A stretch of 37,219 nt of DNA, taken from positions 350,271 through 387,489 of the forward strand of contig RQSC01000032.1 in the NCBI GenBank assembly GCA_013416795.1. The letters are read 5' to 3'. Under the pieces are notes generated by a model, which did not search any database, was not told the DNA's origin, and was given only the letters and a program-made list of their open reading frames with translations. The position numbers and the translations under genes were made by a program. Below are positions 1 through 8,066 of this stretch, piece after piece (position 1 is the first letter of the stretch; each line of letters opens with the position of its first letter). The stretch is from Prasinococcaceae sp. CCMP 1430 (Eukaryota > Prasinodermophyta > Palmophyllophyceae > Prasinococcales > Prasinococcaceae).

Positions 1-57
1 CTGCGCGCGCCCGCCGCCGCCGCGCGCGCGCGCGCGCGCGCGCCAAATTCCGAGCGC

Positions 58-125
58 TTTCCCGCCGAAAGCGCGCGCGCCATCAGAACGCATCCCCGCG
101 CCGCCGGGCCGAATTTTGGCGGGAA
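58..125. promoter_or_regulatory. Two E2F-like sites
   Basis: TTTCCCGCC at 58-66 and TTTGGCGGGAA at 115-125 both match the E2F/DP binding consensus (TTTSSCGC), in opposite orientations and about 50 bases apart. The match is direct from sequence; regulation is inference, and in GC-rich DNA such matches can occur by chance. No start codon for a convincing gene lies close by. Confidence 0.3.
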
Positions 126-159
126 GGCGGCGGAGGCGAGCGGAGCGGACCGCCTCTTT

Positions 160-246
160 TTCTTTTTTCCCCTTTTCCTTTTCCTTTTCCTTTTCCTTTC
201 TTTTTCTTTTTCTTTTTCTTTTTTGCTCCGTTTTCTCCTTTTTTTC
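160..246. repeat. Polypyrimidine microsatellite, (TTTTCC/TTTTTC)n
   Basis: Imperfect tandem hexamers of the TTTTCC and TTTTTC type run with almost no purines on the + strand. This is a simple-sequence tract; a purine/pyrimidine mirror tract like this could form triplex DNA, but nothing shows function. Confidence 0.85.
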
Positions 247-829
247 CCGGCGGGGCGGGCGCCGCTGCCACGCTGGCGCCGAAAAGGGCGAGCCCAGCCC
301 GCGGATCCGGCGCCCCGCCCGTGCGCGCCGCCGAGACGCGAGCGCTCGCGTTACTTGTGTGCGAGCTTGCAGAACGGCGCGGCGCCGCGCCGCGCGCCCG
401 CGCGCGCGGCCGAGATACGGGGGGCAATCGCGCCCGATCTACCCCCCCGGCCGCCTTTGCGGTTCGAATCGTACCCAAACCTCATCCCACCCGCTCCCCC
501 CACGATAAATATTCACCTTGACGTATGCAATGCGTTGAGTCAGACCCTTTTTTTGCACATGAGCGTTGACGGGAGATCGATGGGACCGCAGGAGTCGGCC
601 CTGCTGCTGGGCCGCAGATTTTTTTTCCGGTTGGGGGATCTTTCCGGTTCCGGTTTCGGCGCGGGCGGGGCCGCGCGGGGCGCGTTTCGGCGGATGGGGG
701 GAAAGGGCGGAAGCGGCGCGCTTTCGCGGGGCGCGGTTTCGGGAGGCGACAGGCGGGCGCACGCGCGCGCGCGCGCGCGCGGGTGTTGAGGGCAGGCCGG
801 GGGTGGGGGGACGCAGGGGGGCAGGGAAN

Positions 830-3800
830 GCGCTGCGCGTTCCCGACGCGGAGCGCGACGGCGAGGTGCTGGCGCACTGGCGGTCGCTCGCGCCGCACGC
901 GCGGCGCGGGCTGGCGACGGTGCGGCGCAAGGCGCTCCTGGAGCGCGTGCGCACCACCTCGTGCTCGCGATGCTACGGGCTCGCTGTCGCCGTGCTCGAC
1001 GTGCGAGAGGTCGCCGCGCACGACGGGCGCGAGGAGGACGGGCCAGTGCCTGTGGGGACGCCGCCGGTCGAGGCGGGCGCCGCCGCCGCGGAGGCGCCCG
1101 AGCAGAACGACGCCGAGGAGATCGAGCTGCTGTCAGAGTCCCGAGCGGCGTGGGATGTGCTCAGCCTCGAGGGTGACAGCGAGGCGCGCCTCGCCGAGAG
1201 GCACGTGCAGGACGGCGCGCTCACAGTGGTGGATGCGTGGCGGAAGCGGCGCGTCGCGCGGCAGCGACACTACGCCGAGTTTGGCGACGTGTGTGGCGGC
1301 GACTGGGTGCGACTCAAGGCGGGCGCCAAGGTGTGCTCGCTGCACTCGCGGCGCATGTCCTGCGAGGCGCTGCACAGGCACTGGGAGGCGCTGCCGGCGG
1401 CCGATCGCGCGGGGCTCTTGCGCATGGCCGAGGAGGACTTCGTGGAGCGTCTCGACCACCACCTGCGCCAAAACATCTGCAGCGACTGCCGTGGCAACGT
1501 CACGCGAGCCTTCAAGGAGGTCAAGGACCTGCGGCGGTTGCCGGGCGGCTGCCGCTGCAACGAGTGGTTCTGCGCGCCGGACCAGGGCGCGGCGTTCTCG
1601 TACGAGTTCACGGAGACGTCGGTGAGCGCCAGCTGGGACAAGCACGTCGCCGATCCCACGCGCTACGAATGGCAGTTCGCTGTGGGGACGCTGCCCGGTG
1701 CGGCGGACGTCGTGCCCTTCGGGCCGACTGCCGAAGGTGGTAAGTCCACCAGGGTGGACGTGGACGGCCTCTCCCTGACGAAGCGGCATTACTGCCTGAC
1801 GGTGCGCGGCACCGGACCCGCAGGCAAGACTGTCAGCCTGCAGGGGCGTGCCACGCTCATGGACGAGGAGCTGTGCGTGCACCAGTACGTGCGCGTGGGG
1901 GAAGGGGAGGTGCGGCTCGACATTGGCGAGTCTGCGATGGACACTTTCCAGCGCGCAGAGGAGGTGCTGGAAGAGATCGAAGAGGAGGAAGCCTTCGAGC
2001 CTGAGGACCGGAAGCGCATGCACGCCGAGACACCCGAGTTGGCGCGGGAAACGCTGGCAGATGCGGCGGCCCTCATTTTCACTGAGCGGATACAGAACAC
2101 GCTCTGCGAGAGGTGCGCGCAGGACAACGCGGCGGGCTTGCTGGCCGGGGCGGCCATCGAGCTCGTCGAGGAGCGCGTGTGGGTGGCGGCGCGAGACGCC
2201 AAGTGCGAGGCGCTGCAAGCGGAGCTGCTGGCCGAGGAGGAGAGCGAGGCCGTGGCGAAGTCACGAAAGCAGGCCAAGAAGAAGGCCAAGAAGGAGCGGG
2301 CGAAGGAGCGCGCCGCCGCCGCCGCGGCTGCAGCAGCAGCGGCCACAGAAGCCGGGCCCGAGTCCGCATCGAAGGCGCAGGTGAGCAATTCGAATGTGGA
2401 CAAGGTCGAAGAGGCCCCCTCGCCGCCGGCTGCCGCCAACGCCGCCGCAGCGTCAACGTCGACGTCGACGTCGTCCTCTTCCGAGGATGACGTCGATAGC
2501 AAAGAGGACGACACGGCATTCGCGATCGCCCTGGCGCCCACCCTCGAGCCTTCCCCGCCGGTCGCAAGCGTGGAGGCAGCGAATGAGCTCGCGCTTCTGG
2601 AGAAACTCGCGGCGCTCAAGGAGAACGATCCGACCGGAGGCGAGTGGGAACAGCAGGGCACGCGCGGCAAGAAGAATGGCAAGAAGAAATCGAAGAATAA
2701 GGGTGCACGGGATCGGGCGATTCCAGCGCCCGCTGCTCATGCGGTGCCGAAGGGCGTGCCGGCATCAGCGCCTGCGCGGGATGGCGCGCCAGCGCCTGCT
2801 GTGTTCCCGAACCCGAAACCCAACAAGACGCAGACGCAATGGCAGGCGCAAGGAGCGCATTCCCTGGGCCAGCAACAGCAGCAGCTGCAACAGCAGCGAC
2901 AGCAGCCGCAGCGACAGCAGCATCGACAGCAGCAACCGCGAAAGCAACAGCAAGTGTCCTCACAGCGGGTGCAACATCAGGTACCGCCCCAGAAGGTGCC
3001 ACAAAGTGCGTCGACGCAGCCGCGCGGGGTGGCGGGCGCGTTGCCGCCACATGAGTCGATGCATCGCAACTCGGCACCGCTGGGCGCGCCATCGATGTGG
3101 ATGCAAGGACAAAACGGCTCTCTGCTCTCCCACCAGACAACGGCGCAGCCCCAGCAGCAGCCCATGCTTCAGCCAGCGTACCCGCGGCCTCAGAGGGCGC
3201 AGCAGCAGCACCAGCAACGGCAACACCATCAACATCGGCCAATGCAGCCAGTGCAGCAACCGTACGATGCGCCAGTACCTCCGCACAGCAGTGTCGGCAA
3301 TGCGACGGCTACTGCGCAGACGGCGCCTCAGGCACCTTTGCAGCCCGCTTCGTACGTGTTGACTGCGGCGCCGGTGTCTGTTGCAAACGGACTCGCGCAG
3401 CCGAGGGTGCAGCAGCAACCGGCGGCACCGATGGGCTCGACCTCGCCTTCGCATGCGCCGTGGACCTCGTCGCCGGTGAAGTCGTCGGTCTCGCCGAAGC
3501 CAGGGGTGTTTGCGCCGCCAAATGGCTTTGCGGCCAAAGGTGGCAACGCACAGCCGGCGCCGGGATCGGCCAGTGCGGGTGCCTTTTCGCTGTTTGGCGG
3601 CAGTCTCTCCCTGTTCCAAGGCCTCGCCGTGAGCGACGCGGCACCGGCGCCGCCGAATGTGTCGGCTGTTCCCCAAAGACTACCCGTGCCCGCGCCGACG
3701 GTCCTTTCGGCCGCGGCGGCACCCATGATGGCGCCTGCACCCGCGCAGATGGCCGCTGCGCCTGCGCAGATGGGCTCGCTCGTTCAGCACCCCCAGGGCT

Positions 3801-3850
3801 CTGCAGTGTCTTCGAGTTCGTCCTACAGCCTCTTTGGAAACTCTCAGTAG
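830..3850 (+). CDS. Stress response NST1-like protein (5' end missing)
   Basis: The roughly 1,006 residues after the N at 829 align in order with the plant 'stress response NST1-like' family as I remember it. There is a helical segment with a CSRC pair, then a WRKRR region, CSLHSRRMSCEALHRHWEAL, a block with EEDFVERL and CSDCRGNVTRAFKE, a CRCNEWFC pair, an acidic coiled coil, PELARETLADAAALIFTERI, and a long Lys/Glu-rich basic coil. The C-terminal third is low complexity with polyQ, Ala/Pro and Ser stretches. It ends with SLFG-type motifs (FSLFGGS near nt 3585 and YSLFGNSQ at the end), resembling the conserved tail of plant members. The paired cysteines suggest metal binding. Function is not established; it may be a large scaffold or regulatory protein. 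The frame is uninterrupted to the TAG at 3848-3850. The true start lies upstream of the N and cannot be seen. The family call is firm, the role is not. Confidence 0.75.
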   Translation, partial: ALRVPDAERDGEVLAHWRSLAPHARRGLATVRRKALLERVRTTSCSRCYGLAVAVLDVREVAAHDGREEDGPVPVGTPPVEAGAAAAEAPEQNDAEEIELLSESRAAWDVLSLEGDSEARLAERHVQDGALTVVDAWRKRRVARQRHYAEFGDVCGGDWVRLKAGAKVCSLHSRRMSCEALHRHWEALPAADRAGLLRMAEEDFVERLDHHLRQNICSDCRGNVTRAFKEVKDLRRLPGGCRCNEWFCAPDQGAAFSYEFTETSVSASWDKHVADPTRYEWQFAVGTLPGAADVVPFGPTAEGGKSTRVDVDGLSLTKRHYCLTVRGTGPAGKTVSLQGRATLMDEELCVHQYVRVGEGEVRLDIGESAMDTFQRAEEVLEEIEEEEAFEPEDRKRMHAETPELARETLADAAALIFTERIQNTLCERCAQDNAAGLLAGAAIELVEERVWVAARDAKCEALQAELLAEEESEAVAKSRKQAKKKAKKERAKERAAAAAAAAAAATEAGPESASKAQVSNSNVDKVEEAPSPPAAANAAAASTSTSTSSSSEDDVDSKEDDTAFAIALAPTLEPSPPVASVEAANELALLEKLAALKENDPTGGEWEQQGTRGKKNGKKKSKNKGARDRAIPAPAAHAVPKGVPASAPARDGAPAPAVFPNPKPNKTQTQWQAQGAHSLGQQQQQLQQQRQQPQRQQHRQQQPRKQQQVSSQRVQHQVPPQKVPQSASTQPRGVAGALPPHESMHRNSAPLGAPSMWMQGQNGSLLSHQTTAQPQQQPMLQPAYPRPQRAQQQHQQRQHHQHRPMQPVQQPYDAPVPPHSSVGNATATAQTAPQAPLQPASYVLTAAPVSVANGLAQPRVQQQPAAPMGSTSPSHAPWTSSPVKSSVSPKPGVFAPPNGFAAKGGNAQPAPGSASAGAFSLFGGSLSLFQGLAVSDAAPAPPNVSAVPQRLPVPAPTVLSAAAAPMMAPAPAQMAAAPAQMGSLVQHPQGSAVSSSSSYSLFGNSQ

Positions 3851-3938
3851 TTGCGTACCGGAGCAGAGGCTTCTCAATCAACGGAGCTGATTACCTTGAC
3901 CGCACAGCAGTCCAACTCCCGGGACTTCGCATTGGACC

Positions 3939-3956
3939 CTCGCGAGCGCTCGCGAG
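3939..3956. repeat. 18-bp perfect palindrome between convergent genes
   Basis: CTCGCGAGCGCTCGCGAG equals its own reverse complement. It lies 88 bases after the NST1-like stop and 186 bases beyond the protease stop, so it sits in the shared 3' space. It could form a hairpin in either transcript or be a protein-binding palindrome. Confidence 0.6.
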
Positions 3957-4099
3957 CGTGCCTCCCATGCGCAGCCCGACGCGGCAGGGCCCATTACGCC
4001 CTTGGCCGTGAGAGAGCGCAATGCATCATGTGTCGGAGTGTAATGAAGCTGGCGCTCGGGCGCGAATTCGACGTAGTCCGGAAATGTCTATTCGGGGCG

Positions 4100-4104
4100 T
4101 TACA
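4100..4104 (-). terminator. TGTAA poly(A) signal, protease gene
   Basis: TGTAA on the - strand lies 37 bases beyond the protease stop codon. UGUAA is the established poly(A) signal of chlorophyte algae. A second TGTAA on the + strand at 4039-4043 could serve the NST1-like gene, 189 bases past its stop. Confidence 0.55.
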
Positions 4105-4141
4105 TAAAGGGCGAGCGCAAAGCTCAATTGTGTCGGCCCCG

Positions 4142-6142
4142 TCACGGCGCGTCACCGCCGCTTTCACCACTGCAGAAGCTTGCGTACGCGCCGCAGCTGT
4201 CGCAAACATCCTCGCAGCAGTCGCCGTACACGTCACAATCCGGGTCGCAGTGGCATGTGCCACCACCTGGGATTTGAACCGCCGCAAGCGATTCGCATTT
4301 TCCGGCACACATCCCCTCCCCGCCACTCTCGGCAGGACGGACGTCCCCCGCGCCGTGCGCGCTGCTCTGTCCTTGATTTGCGCGGGCCTCGCCAGTTTGT
4401 GCATCGAACGGGGGCGTGTGCGGACTGTTTGCAAAGCTTCCAGAGCTTGTAGGGTCGTCGTCGGAGCCGGCGGCACGTGTGCTGACGGTCGTGCCCACGG
4501 CATCGTTCGCACCGCCGCATCGCGCGCCTGTTGTCTCCTCCAGGCACCATCGGAGCGTGTCCGCATGCTGCGACATTGTTTCGGCGGTGCTGCTCGAGAA
4601 CTCCAGCGCGCCCCTGACCGTCGGCCACATCGTGGTGACGTCGCTCGACCCGGGGAGGGAATGTGCAGCACCCCAAAGGTGGCCGAGCTCATGCGCGACG
4701 AGATCAGCCTGAAGCGTGGGCGTTGCGAGCCTGCGCACCGCCGCGAACTTGCCTTGGGAGGCGCACATGCCGCCAACCCAAGCAAGTCCAACCGCTCCGC
4801 TCGCAGCTGCCACTGCGGAGTCGGGGCCTGAACCTGCTGCCTTGTGTCCTGCTGCTTCGCTGCTCTCGTCGTGATCGTCCTCATGCCTCCCAGTGAAGAG
4901 CAAGACCGCGTCGATCTCCTCGGCTGAGCCCATGCCTGCTGCTGCCGACACCGCCTGCGACAGGGGAGTGAGCGTGGCGCCATGGTTGGCGTCAGGAGCG
5001 CCGGCGGCACTTGGCGTCGATGCTTTGAGCGCGTCGAATTCCCAGCTGTCGCGGAGTGCCAGCAGCAGAGACGATCCGCCACCGGCGCCACTGCCTGCGT
5101 CATCGCTGCCCGCGGTGTCGGGAGACGAGCCGTGCACTGCATGGCCCGTGCCAAAGTCAGCCTTGGCGCCGACCGCACCATCAAGCCGGGTCGCGTGTGC
5201 CGGCAGATCGGCGACGTTGAGGAGGCGCACGCTGCCTTCTGCGGCGTACTCGACGGAAGATGACTTGGTAGCGTCACTCAAGCGCGTTGGATCGTCCTTT
5301 GCCGCATCGGCGCCTGAGGCAGCTGCGCCCTCAGCGTCCGCTCCCCGCACAGTGACTGCGGCAATCTCATGGACGAGGCCGACTGGCGCAAACACACCGT
5401 TGGCAGCACGCACTGCCTCGCGCGCATACGCCTCCGCGGCCGCTACCGAGCCTCCGAAGTCACGCACGAATGCCGCATCGAGGTCGATCCCGATGCGGGC
5501 GACGCGGCAGGACCCGCCGTCGCTTGGTGTGGCGGCCGGCTGCTGCTCGCCGGTGCTGCGCGGGGACTCGGTGCCCCTCGACTCATCGTTGGTTGTCGAA
5601 GAGCCCTCGCCCCCGTCGTTCGCGGGAGCAGGAGACGGGGCCTGCGCGGCTTTCGCATCGCCAAGTGTTTCTATTGACGGCGGAGATGGTGGTGGAGACG
5701 CTCTGTCGCTGTGGCCCTGTCCTTGATGCTTGAGCTGCTGCCTTTGGTGTGCGGCGGCCCCTGAAGTCTTGTCACCGTGGCCGCTGCCACCATCATGGAG
5801 TTGTGAAGCCTCCTCCTCGGCCACGACCATGGCGACGATCTCTTCGAGGTCCGCGCTCTCGACGCTTTGCAGTGAGCGAAGGGAGTGTAGGGACGGCTGC
5901 GCCAGCAGGCCGCGCGACTGCGGTGGCGGAGGAGGCATTGCGCGCGCGGCATCGGCGCCGACGGATGACGCCGCGAGCACGGCCGCGGCGAGCGCCACGC
6001 CGCCGCCGCTCGACGTACGGCGGAGGCTGCCACTTCGCGACAGCCTCCCCCCGCTGCTCTCGATGCTGCACGTACGGCTGAGAGGAGGCAACGGCGCATC
6101 GTCTCCCGCGTCCGAAGGGGGGGAGGATGAGAACGGGATCAT
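4142..6142 (-). CDS. Metzincin-type zinc metalloprotease with C-terminal Cys-rich domain
   Basis: 666 residues. The zinc site HELGHLWGAAH matches HExxHxxGxxH of reprolysin/adamalysin-like metzincins. A Met in TTMWPT about 16 residues after the motif fits the Met-turn. An N-terminal Ser-rich tail precedes a hydrophobic Ala/Val segment (about residues 48-66) that could be a signal anchor. Residues about 70-205 are low-complexity linker. The catalytic region starts near CRVARIGIDLDAAFVRDF, the usual beginning of a reprolysin-like fold. The last about 55 residues have eight or more cysteines, including CHCDPDC and YGDCCEDVC, in a somatomedin-B-like spacing. Likely a secreted or membrane-anchored protease acting on the cell surface or wall. 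The start is the first ATG; the only other neighbour upstream is the seam at 6418. The family is clear, the substrate unknown. Confidence 0.8.
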   Translation of the reverse strand: MIPFSSSPPSDAGDDAPLPPLSRTCSIESSGGRLSRSGSLRRTSSGGGVALAAAVLAASSVGADAARAMPPPPPQSRGLLAQPSLHSLRSLQSVESADLEEIVAMVVAEEEASQLHDGGSGHGDKTSGAAAHQRQQLKHQGQGHSDRASPPPSPPSIETLGDAKAAQAPSPAPANDGGEGSSTTNDESRGTESPRSTGEQQPAATPSDGGSCRVARIGIDLDAAFVRDFGGSVAAAEAYAREAVRAANGVFAPVGLVHEIAAVTVRGADAEGAAASGADAAKDDPTRLSDATKSSSVEYAAEGSVRLLNVADLPAHATRLDGAVGAKADFGTGHAVHGSSPDTAGSDDAGSGAGGGSSLLLALRDSWEFDALKASTPSAAGAPDANHGATLTPLSQAVSAAAGMGSAEEIDAVLLFTGRHEDDHDESSEAAGHKAAGSGPDSAVAAASGAVGLAWVGGMCASQGKFAAVRRLATPTLQADLVAHELGHLWGAAHSLPGSSDVTTMWPTVRGALEFSSSTAETMSQHADTLRWCLEETTGARCGGANDAVGTTVSTRAAGSDDDPTSSGSFANSPHTPPFDAQTGEARANQGQSSAHGAGDVRPAESGGEGMCAGKCESLAAVQIPGGGTCHCDPDCDVYGDCCEDVCDSCGAYASFCSGESGGDAP

Positions 6143-6417
6143 GCCGAGCGGCGTGCCTCACGTCGCGCCTCGGCTCTCCTGTGCGCCTGCGTCCGCAAGA
6201 ACTAGCCACCGCGCGAGCACTGCGCTGCGTCGCGCGCTGCATGTGGCACGCACCCGTCGCGCTGAGCGCCTCCAGCGGCCGGCGCCCTCGCGCGCGAGGC
6301 CCGCGTACCATCGCACACAGTAAACCTCCTCCATCATGTCGGCCCCCACGCACCGACCCCGTCCCGGCCGGCGCCAGGTGGCGCGCGCGCGCGCGCCGCG
6401 CTCGCGCACGCGCTCGC
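6143..6417. other. Upstream flank of the protease gene, ending at a single N
   Basis: 275 bases of GC-rich DNA that should hold the protease promoter. I see no gene and no TATA-like box. The last 40 bases are a CG-rich run ending at N 6418, after which composition switches abruptly to AT-rich plastid DNA. Confidence 0.5.
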
Positions 6418-6418
6418 N
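6418..6418. other. Single-N seam between nuclear and plastid sequence
   Basis: A single undetermined base separates CG-rich nuclear DNA from AT-rich plastid DNA. The ycf4 reading frame is cut exactly here. It looks like a join rather than a biological boundary. Confidence 0.7.
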
Positions 6419-6419
6419 C

Positions 6420-6833
6420 ATTTTCATATTGTAATGTAATTCCATCTTGAAAAAAGAAGGAATTCGTTGTTTGAATTGAAATTGATTGAATCTCAGAAAA
6501 TGGGATTTCAATATCAATTCGACGGTTTTTCCCAGGAAATCCCCAACGTACAATGCGAACTGTTTTTGTTGCCTTATTATATTCATTATAACCAGCACCA
6601 ACATTCCAAAAAATGGAACATATTAAATAGATACAAGTATACAAAGCAATATACCCATATAGTCCCATGACTGCTTTTTGTGAAAAAGCAATTTCAAGTT
6701 CACTAGTTGTTGGAAAAGGGTTTGATTGAACAAAACCTAGACCACCAATAAATAAGATTACCGCCCAAAAATAATTATCAGTTTTGCGGGTCCCAATAAT
6801 CCAATCTCTACGAATTTCGATTTGTTCAGCCAT
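6420..6833 (-). CDS. ycf4: Photosystem I assembly protein Ycf4 (3' part missing)
   Basis: 138 residues from ATG to the seam; the family is usually about 185. Two hydrophobic helices (around YFWAVILFIGGLGFV and GLYGYIALYTCIYLICSIFW) are followed by the family signature WNVGAGYNEYNK and RWGFPGKNRRIDIEIP. Ycf4 is a thylakoid membrane factor needed to assemble photosystem I. The gene follows accD by 33 bases on the same strand, so the two are probably co-transcribed. No Shine-Dalgarno sequence is seen before its ATG. The last about 45 codons are absent because the sequence jumps to nuclear DNA. It would be a pseudogene if the junction were real. Confidence 0.92.
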
Positions 6834-6866
6834 GCTAAATAAGTGTTTTAATTAAGTACAAAGATT

Positions 6867-7760
6867 TTATACTGAAAGCTTTTCTTTTACCGGTAAGGTG
6901 TACATTTCAAAAATTTCTGCTAATGCCTGTTTTATTAGTAAACGAGGAATAATTAAATCAACTAGACCATGTTGTAATAAATATTCAGCAGTTTGGAAAT
7001 TTTTTGGTAATTGTTCTTGAAGTGTTTGTTCAATAACACGACGGCCAGCAAAACCAATTAATGCTTTTGGTTCCGCAATGATCATATCCCCTAACATTGC
7101 AAAACTTGCTGTTACCCCACCTGTTGTTGGGTAAGTTAAAATTGGAATATATAAATTCTTTGTTAATTCTTTATGGCGATGTAATGCAGAAGAAATTTTA
7201 GCCATTTGCATTAAACTAAAAATTCCCTCTTGCATGCGTGCTCCCCCTGATGCACAAACAATAACAATAGGTAAATTCTTTTCAGTTGCATATTCAATTA
7301 AACGAGTGATCTTTTCACCCACAACTGATCCCATACTACCTCCCATAAAAGCAAAATCCATTGTGCCTAAAACAAACGTATGACCATTCACTTTTCCTAA
7401 ACCTGTTTGAATAGCATCTTTTAATCCAGTTGTATTTTGTGCATCTACTAAGCGTTCAGCATATGCACGTTTATCTTTAAAGGATAATGGGTCAGTAGGT
7501 GTTAATTCTGTAAATAATGGAATCCATGTTCCTTCGTCAACTAAACATTGAATACGGTCCGTACTATTCATACGTAAATGATAACCACACGTTGTACAGA
7601 CATGTTGATTTTCTTTTAAATGTTTAATATATAAAACACTATTACATGAATCACATTGAGTCCATAAACCTTTACTTCCATCATTTTTTGATTGAAAACG
7701 ACTTTTATTTGTCGATTCCTTAATACGACGTCTATCGTCAAACCAATCTAATAAAGACAT
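6867..7760 (-). CDS. accD: Acetyl-CoA carboxylase carboxyltransferase subunit beta (plastid)
   Basis: 297 residues, complete, close to the bacterial AccD length of about 300. A four-cysteine zinc ribbon (CDSC and CTTC, about residues 37-59) precedes the carboxyltransferase core with [39 protein letters not shown] and [12 protein letters not shown]. AccD pairs with AccA to move the carboxyl group from biotin to acetyl-CoA, giving malonyl-CoA for fatty acid synthesis in the plastid. The start is supported by a Shine-Dalgarno sequence at 7768-7774 with 7-base spacing. The gene is intact and its AT-rich codon use matches ycf4 and rpoB but not the flanking nuclear genes. It lies divergent to rpoB. 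Confidence 0.96.
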   Translation of the reverse strand: MSLLDWFDDRRRIKESTNKSRFQSKNDGSKGLWTQCDSCNSVLYIKHLKENQHVCTTCGYHLRMNSTDRIQCLVDEGTWIPLFTELTPTDPLSFKDKRAYAERLVDAQNTTGLKDAIQTGLGKVNGHTFVLGTMDFAFMGGSMGSVVGEKITRLIEYATEKNLPIVIVCASGGARMQEGIFSLMQMAKISSALHRHKELTKNLYIPILTYPTTGGVTASFAMLGDMIIAEPKALIGFAGRRVIEQTLQEQLPKNFQTAEYLLQHGLVDLIIPRLLIKQALAEIFEMYTLPVKEKLSV

Positions 7761-8066
7761 TATTGTACTCCTTTATTTTATAACAGTAAGAATCTTATAA
7801 TAAAGTTTAATAATATTATAACTTTAAATCCTTATATTGTGTCTAAAATTAGGTGGTGAAGATTATTTGCGCCTTCCGTACCTAAAAATAGTTAGTACTA
7901 ATAATAATACCTGAAATACTCACTAAATATGACAATTTTTATATATTTTTACCGATAAAATTATGTTAACCTTTATAGAGAAGGTTCATGTCTTATTTAT
8001 TCTTTACTGAATTTAAAAATAAGTATACCTGATAAAAAACTTGTTATTTTTCATCTGTACCATTCT
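7761..8066. promoter_or_regulatory. Divergent plastid promoter region between accD and rpoB
   Basis: 306 AT-rich bases without a gene or tRNA. For accD, TATAAT-like boxes occur on the - strand within about 60 bases upstream. For rpoB, an ATGACA hexamer near 7929 and TATATT/TAAAAT stretches downstream are weak promoter candidates with poor spacing. Two stem-loops are visible: 7849-7885, with outer TTAGGT/ACCTAA and inner GAAG/CTTC pairing; and 7968-7986, AACCTT/AAGGTT with a 7-base loop. The promoters are guesses; the inverted repeats are direct. Confidence 0.4.
7768..7774 (-). promoter_or_regulatory. Shine-Dalgarno of accD
   Basis: AAAGGAG on the - strand ends 7 bases before the accD ATG, a bacterial-type ribosome binding site expected of plastid genes. 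It fixes the start at 7760. Confidence 0.75.

Larger units (their letters stand above)
1..829. other. GC-rich non-coding flank ending at a single N
   Basis: No convincing gene was found. The stretch holds a CG dinucleotide run (about 21-43), a pyrimidine-rich microsatellite (about 160-246), GC-rich filler, another CG run (about 762-781) and a G-rich stretch just before the N at 829. Open frames run through it, but their translations are low-complexity Arg/Ala/Gly/Pro and resemble no family. The NST1-like reading frame can be extended upstream past the N to 566, but that extension does not look like protein. It is probably intron, 5' UTR or unrelated DNA joined at the N. Confidence 0.6.

Noticed and set aside
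455-480. GGTTCGAATC motif like a tRNA T-loop
   Set aside because: Flanking bases do not form the 5-bp T-stem, and no acceptor, D-arm or anticodon arm can be drawn around it.
566-829. Extension of the NST1-like protein upstream of the N
   Set aside because: The translation is low-complexity Gly/Arg and includes CG microsatellite; no similarity to the family N-terminus.
5793-6833. A long frame joining Ycf4 to the opposite-frame translation of the protease gene
   Set aside because: It reads through the single N at 6418; the second half is an antisense-like Arg-rich shadow of the protease coding sequence.
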